Origin: an uncultured Pelagibacteraceae bacterium
GTDB taxonomy: Bacteria; Pseudomonadota; Alphaproteobacteria; Pelagibacterales; Pelagibacteraceae
Direction of reading: 5' to 3'
Length of the DNA stretch: 36,121 nucleotides
Assembly: GCA_902557995.1 (NCBI GenBank)
Contig: CACECL010000009.1
Span: forward strand, 1-36,121
Shown: positions 33,207 through 36,121 of the stretch, piece after piece
How positions within the stretch are numbered: the stretch's first letter is position 1
Layout of the letters: every line of letters starts with the position of its first letter
Notes under the pieces: generated by a model
What the model was told of the DNA's origin: nothing
Database searches by the model: none
Seen by the model: only the letters and a program-made list of their open reading frames with translations
Position numbers and translations under genes: made by a program

Positions 33207-33882
33207 CACCTAACTTAATGTTTCTACTTACATTGATATCTATTAATTGTGGTTTTGCTAAATTAAGATTTGACATAAGCTCAACATATTCATCAACATT
33301 TTTAACCTGCAATCTTGGATTAAATTTTTTTTCATTACCAATTGTACTACATTCTTTGCCGTTATAATCATGACCAGGATACAAAATGGTGTCCTCAGGT
33401 AATTTTAACAATCTATTAAAGATAGAATTATAAGCATCTTTTGAACTACCATTTTGAAAATCAGTTCGACCAGTGCCATTAATTAAAAGAGTATCACCTG
33501 AAAATAAATAGTTATCCATTAAGAAACTATAACTGTCAGAAGTATGACCAGGTGTATACATCGCTTTGATTTCTATTTGGTCAATTTTTATTATTTCATC
33601 ATCTTTTACTTTAATTTCTACTGCATCAGCAGGGGTATGTTCCCCCATAAGTGTAGAGCAATTTGTTGCTTGCTTTAGTTTACTTGCACCAGTTACATGA
33701 TCAGCATGAATATGGGTATCTATTACCTTAACTAGTTTTAAATCTAATTCTTTAAGTAACTTAATGTATCTTTCAACATTCTCAATTACTGGATCAATTA
33801 TGACTGCCTCGCGACCTTTTGCCGATGCAATTAAATAAGTGTATGTCGAAGATTTGTTATCGAATACTTGCCTAAAAATCAT
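33199..33882 (-). CDS. Persulfide dioxygenase-like MBL-fold hydrolase (ETHE1 type)
   Basis: This 227-residue metallo-beta-lactamase-fold protein has THIHADHVTG (H57, H59, D61 and H62), TPGHTSDS (H113), FSGDTLL (D130), GRTDFQNGSS (139-148) and YPGHDYNG (H171). The H57/H113/D130 iron site, with GRTDFQ, is characteristic of ETHE1 persulfide dioxygenases rather than glyoxalase II. It would oxidise glutathione persulfide to sulfite, fitting an organism that takes sulfur from reduced organic compounds such as DMSP. It is divergent from the DUF4396 gene across only 22 bases. Confidence 0.87.
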   Translation of the reverse strand: MIFRQVFDNKSSTYTYLIASAKGREAVIIDPVIENVERYIKLLKELDLKLVKVIDTHIHADHVTGASKLKQATNCSTLMGEHTPADAVEIKVKDDEIIKIDQIEIKAMYTPGHTSDSYSFLMDNYLFSGDTLLINGTGRTDFQNGSSKDAYNSIFNRLLKLPEDTILYPGHDYNGKECSTIGNEKKFNPRLQVKNVDEYVELMSNLNLAKPQLIDINVSRNIKLGAN

Positions 33883-33904
33883 TTGTTATTAATATCAAAT
33901 TATA

Positions 33905-34342
33905 ATGAATACCTCTACATTTCATTGGTCTTGTAGACATACCTGGAAAAGAAGCGCAAAAAATACAGCTTGGTGTGTACTTGGTTGTGCAATTGGTGAT
34001 TTTGGAACAATATTATTTTTTCAATTAACTCAAATTCCTTTTCCAGTTTTAGGAATAATGATTTTAGCAATCATAAACGGATTGATTACAAGTATTATTT
34101 TAGAAACAATAATTTTAATGACACAAAATTTTAATTTTGTTAATGCATTCAAAACAGCTTGTGGCATGAGTTTAATTTCAATGATTAGTATGGAAATCAT
34201 GATGAATTTAACTGACTATGTTTTAACTGGAGGCGCAATTTTAACATGGTGGGTGGTACCAATAATGCTGATTGTAGGTTTTTTAACTCCTTGGCCTTAT
34301 AATTATTGGAGATTAAAAAAATTTGGAATTGCTTGTCATTAA
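33905..34342 (+). CDS. DUF4396 membrane protein
   Basis: This 145-residue membrane protein has an N-terminal HWSCRHTWKRSAKNTAWC, then GCAIGDFGTILFF (about residues 28-40), three or four hydrophobic segments, and the characteristic C-terminal WPYNYWRLKKFGIACH (about 129-144). These are hallmarks of DUF4396. No function is known; conserved His and Cys at both ends suggest metal binding. TATAAT at 33901-33906 overlaps the start codon and is probably just AT-rich sequence. Confidence 0.88.
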   Translation: MNTSTFHWSCRHTWKRSAKNTAWCVLGCAIGDFGTILFFQLTQIPFPVLGIMILAIINGLITSIILETIILMTQNFNFVNAFKTACGMSLISMISMEIMMNLTDYVLTGGAILTWWVVPIMLIVGFLTPWPYNYWRLKKFGIACH

Positions 34343-34344
34343 GA

Positions 34345-34872
34345 TTAAAGAATTCTCTTTAATAAATTATCCCCAAAAAATAGTTTGTGAACAATAACAG
34401 CAGATATATGAAGCACTATTAAACCGATAAGAGTATAATTCGAAAGAATATGAATTTCATAAAACTGATCTGCTAAATCAAAATTTTCATTAATTTGAAT
34501 TTTCTTAAACAATATTGTTAATGTTTCCCCATTAAACAATTTTTTTAATATTCCTGAAATTGTTATTGATAAAATAGCAATATATAAAAGTACATGGTTC
34601 ATTTTTGCCAAAAACCTCTGTCCTTTAAAAATACTTGGATCTAATTTTGGAGTTGGATTAATTATATTATTTATCAATCTAATTATTATTATATAAAACA
34701 CAGTTAAACCTAAAGTAACGTGTATATCTTCAATAGTTATTCTTTGATCACCAAAATCTAAATCAACTAGATAAAAACCCAAAGGTATTTGTATGAATAG
34801 AACAGCTGCGCTGAGCCAATGTAACACCTTTGAGATAATTCCATACTCTGTTAAGGTATTTGTTACATGCAT
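34345..34872 (-). CDS. Cytochrome b561-family membrane protein
   Basis: This 175-residue protein has four transmembrane helices and the di-heme b561 pattern: H18 in KVLHWLSA, H51 in IHVTLGL, H93, and late His residues H141, H155 and H162. The N-terminal YGIISKVLHW is the usual start of the family. It would pass electrons between quinol and a periplasmic acceptor, plausibly the adjacent cytochrome c'. Its start codon overlaps that of the divergent cytochrome gene in the palindrome ATGCAT. Confidence 0.87.
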   Translation of the reverse strand: MHVTNTLTEYGIISKVLHWLSAAVLFIQIPLGFYLVDLDFGDQRITIEDIHVTLGLTVFYIIIIRLINNIINPTPKLDPSIFKGQRFLAKMNHVLLYIAILSITISGILKKLFNGETLTILFKKIQINENFDLADQFYEIHILSNYTLIGLIVLHISAVIVHKLFFGDNLLKRIL

Positions 34873-35334
34873 AATTTATTTAATCACATAAAAAAATATA
34901 TTAAAATAATTTTATTTTCAATTTTAAGCATATTTTTCGTCTCATCTTCTAATGCTGAGTTGACAGTTGAAGATATTATTAAAAGCAGACAGGCACTGTT
35001 TAGTAAAAACTATAGTACAGCTAAAAGGGTTCAGGCTTTATCTTCAAAAGGAGATTTTGAAAAAGCAAAAAAACTTATGATAGAAATGAGTGAAAATTAT
35101 AAAGTTTTAATAGATCTATTTCCTGAAAATACTCAAGAGGGTTTTGATACTGAAGCTTTACTGACAATTTGGGATGAAAAAGATGATTTTAATGCATTAA
35201 TGCAAAAAGCCTCTGATGATATGATAAAACTTACATCTGTAATTGAAGATGCTGAAGATATAAGAGGCACTCTGAAACAATTTATGTGGAGTAATTGTAA
35301 GGCTTGTCACAGCAGGTACAGAGAAGAACATTAG
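34867..35334 (+). CDS. Cytochrome c' family protein (class II c-type cytochrome)
   Basis: This 155-residue protein has a signal peptide (KKYIKIILFSILSIFFVSSS then NAE, cleavage about residue 30), a four-helix-bundle-like body and a C-terminal heme-binding site C144-K-A-C147-H148, the position expected for class II cytochrome c'. The heme would face the periplasm. An in-frame TAA lies 15 bases before the ATG, so this start is fixed unless a non-standard codon is used; AAGG lies about 10 bases upstream. The head-to-head partner is a cytochrome b561 gene, suggesting an electron-transfer pair. Confidence 0.85.
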   Translation: MHNLFNHIKKYIKIILFSILSIFFVSSSNAELTVEDIIKSRQALFSKNYSTAKRVQALSSKGDFEKAKKLMIEMSENYKVLIDLFPENTQEGFDTEALLTIWDEKDDFNALMQKASDDMIKLTSVIEDAEDIRGTLKQFMWSNCKACHSRYREEH

Positions 35335-35347
35335 TTATTAAGTAAGA

Positions 35348-35875
35348 ATGATACCTCAAAAAGTTAAAGATCATATTGAAGAATATATTAGCCAGGAAGT
35401 ATATGTTCAGATAGCTATTATTAAGGGCAAAGAGAAGGTTTCAACAGAAACAGCTATTGATAAATATTTTAACACAAATCATTTTAGAGATTTTTCAGAG
35501 GGTAAACCTTATTTTCATTTTATTGATGGATTAAGAGATAAATGCCTTGGGAAACTTAAGAATTCTCCCATGAGAGATAAAGTAACAGAGGACGAAACTA
35601 TTAAATTATTACAGAAAAAATTAAATGATTTAACTGATGATGAGCTTGAAGACACTTATTGGGAAATAGAAACAGGAGAATTTTTTTCAGGAGAGCAAAT
35701 AAAAGAATTAGAAAAAAATTGCAGTGAATTAATTAAAGACCTTAATTTTTCAAATAAAAATAAAAAAGAAGTTCAAAAAACTATTTTGAGTTTTTGTGAA
35801 AACTACGAAAAGTTGTGTCAAAAAAAATACCCAGAAGCTCCACTTCCACTAGAAATATTAAAATCTGTAAATTAG
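35348..35875 (+). CDS. Conserved hypothetical protein, helical
   Basis: A 175-residue, Lys/Glu-rich, mostly helical soluble protein with no signal peptide or membrane segment. It begins MIPQKVKDHIEEYISQEVYV and has four Cys scattered in the second half. I do not recognise the family. It starts 13 bases after the cytochrome c' gene on the same strand, so it may be co-transcribed, and is followed by the hairpin-rich non-coding region. Confidence 0.7.
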   Translation: MIPQKVKDHIEEYISQEVYVQIAIIKGKEKVSTETAIDKYFNTNHFRDFSEGKPYFHFIDGLRDKCLGKLKNSPMRDKVTEDETIKLLQKKLNDLTDDELEDTYWEIETGEFFSGEQIKELEKNCSELIKDLNFSNKNKKEVQKTILSFCENYEKLCQKKYPEAPLPLEILKSVN

Positions 35876-35881
35876 TTTTTA

Positions 35882-36034
35882 AAGGGTTCGCTCTTTAAGT
35901 GTATACCTAAAGAGCTCCCTTGTGTCGCCTCTTTGGCATTATAATTCCGAGAGGAATTTATTTTTCGTTATATTTTTGAAATATGAGCTGTTCAGCTAAG
36001 TATCAGGTGGTGAAAGTATTAACATAAACCTCCT
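35882..36034 (+). ncRNA. Candidate structured non-coding RNA or 3'-UTR (several hairpins)
   Basis: After the last gene the sequence holds no credible ORF but several inverted repeats: GCTCTTTA/TAAAGAGC (35890-35897 with 35908-35915), extended by AAGGG/CCCTT; GCC/GGC (35927-35937); AATTCC/GGAATT (35943-35958) followed by TATTTTTCG; a short AGCTG/CAGCT; and AGGTGGT/ACCTCCT (36005-36011 with 36028-36034). The local GC content exceeds the surroundings. The third hairpin with its U-rich tail could be a terminator for the plus strand. The strand of any RNA is uncertain, and no known family is recognised. The remaining bases to 36121 are AT-rich with no visible feature. Confidence 0.3.
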
Positions 36035-36121
36035 TCTATAAAAAAGGTAATTATAAATAAAACAATTTCAATTAATTTATTTTAATTTTGAGCAAATATA
36101 TTTATTGAATACAACCTAGTA

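Noticed and set aside
33901-33907. TATAAT as a promoter -10 box for the DUF4396 gene
   Set aside because: It overlaps the start codon, so transcription would begin inside the gene; probably AT-rich chance.

Overview
The window is about 70% A+T, is packed with genes (many neighbours share 1-8 bases, and no gene-free stretch exceeds about 280 bases) and carries a gene set typical of SAR11 marine Alphaproteobacteria ('Candidatus Pelagibacter' and relatives): betaine and DMSP use, tetrahydrofolate-linked demethylation, ETF electron transfer and an Fbp-type iron transporter. The assignment to SAR11 is inferred from composition and gene content; no rRNA is present to confirm it. No tRNA, rRNA, CRISPR array, insertion sequence or prophage was seen.

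Layout. (1) 1-1589, plus: a 5'-truncated unknown protein, a DUF3726 protein and an easily missed 55-residue double-CxxC protein, overlapping one another. (2) 1586-2241, minus: a 36-residue membrane peptide coupled to a YIP1-family membrane protein. (3) 2287-6374, minus: a glycine-betaine-type ABC importer (binding protein and permease, no ATPase), a short MetF-like reductase and a GcvT/LigM-like demethylase, ending in a clear terminator. (4) 6652-24652, plus: an 18-gene run holding a Rieske oxygenase, betaine-homocysteine methyltransferase, two dimethylglycine/sarcosine dehydrogenase-type flavoproteins, a DddP DMSP lyase, an unexplained kinase/nucleotidyltransferase/2OG-oxygenase/crotonase block, a folate-type transporter, and EtfB-EtfA-ETF-QO. 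(5) 24654-25496, minus: DUF2237 and HisI. (6) 25574-28084, plus: FolE, an AcuI-type acryloyl-CoA reductase and a LysR regulator. (7) 28143-32193, plus: a Fur-box-preceded ferric iron ABC transporter with an odd Cys-motif miniprotein and an RNA hairpin inside it. (8) 32206-35875: AzlCD, ETHE1-type persulfide dioxygenase, DUF4396, cytochrome b561 and cytochrome c' (start codons overlapping in ATGCAT), and an unknown protein. (9) 35876-36121: non-coding, with several consecutive hairpins.

How it works together (inference). Imported methylated osmolytes are demethylated one step at a time. BHMT moves a methyl group to homocysteine, or the Rieske enzyme removes one oxidatively. The two flavoprotein-GcvT fusions take dimethylglycine to sarcosine to glycine, loading one-carbon units on THF. 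Electrons leave through ETF and ETF-QO to ubiquinone. Folate supply is represented by FolE and a BT1/FBT transporter. DddP would cleave DMSP to DMS and acrylate, and AcuI about 13 kb away would reduce acryloyl-CoA to propionyl-CoA. The minus-strand importer-demethylase-MetF operon looks like a second demethylation route with an unknown substrate.

The least explained parts are the kinase/nucleotidyltransferase/2OG-oxygenase block (13145-14784), the transporter-linked LigM-like demethylase, the hairpin whose loop is complementary to the ribosome binding site of the iron permease (29447-29512), and the hairpin-rich right edge.
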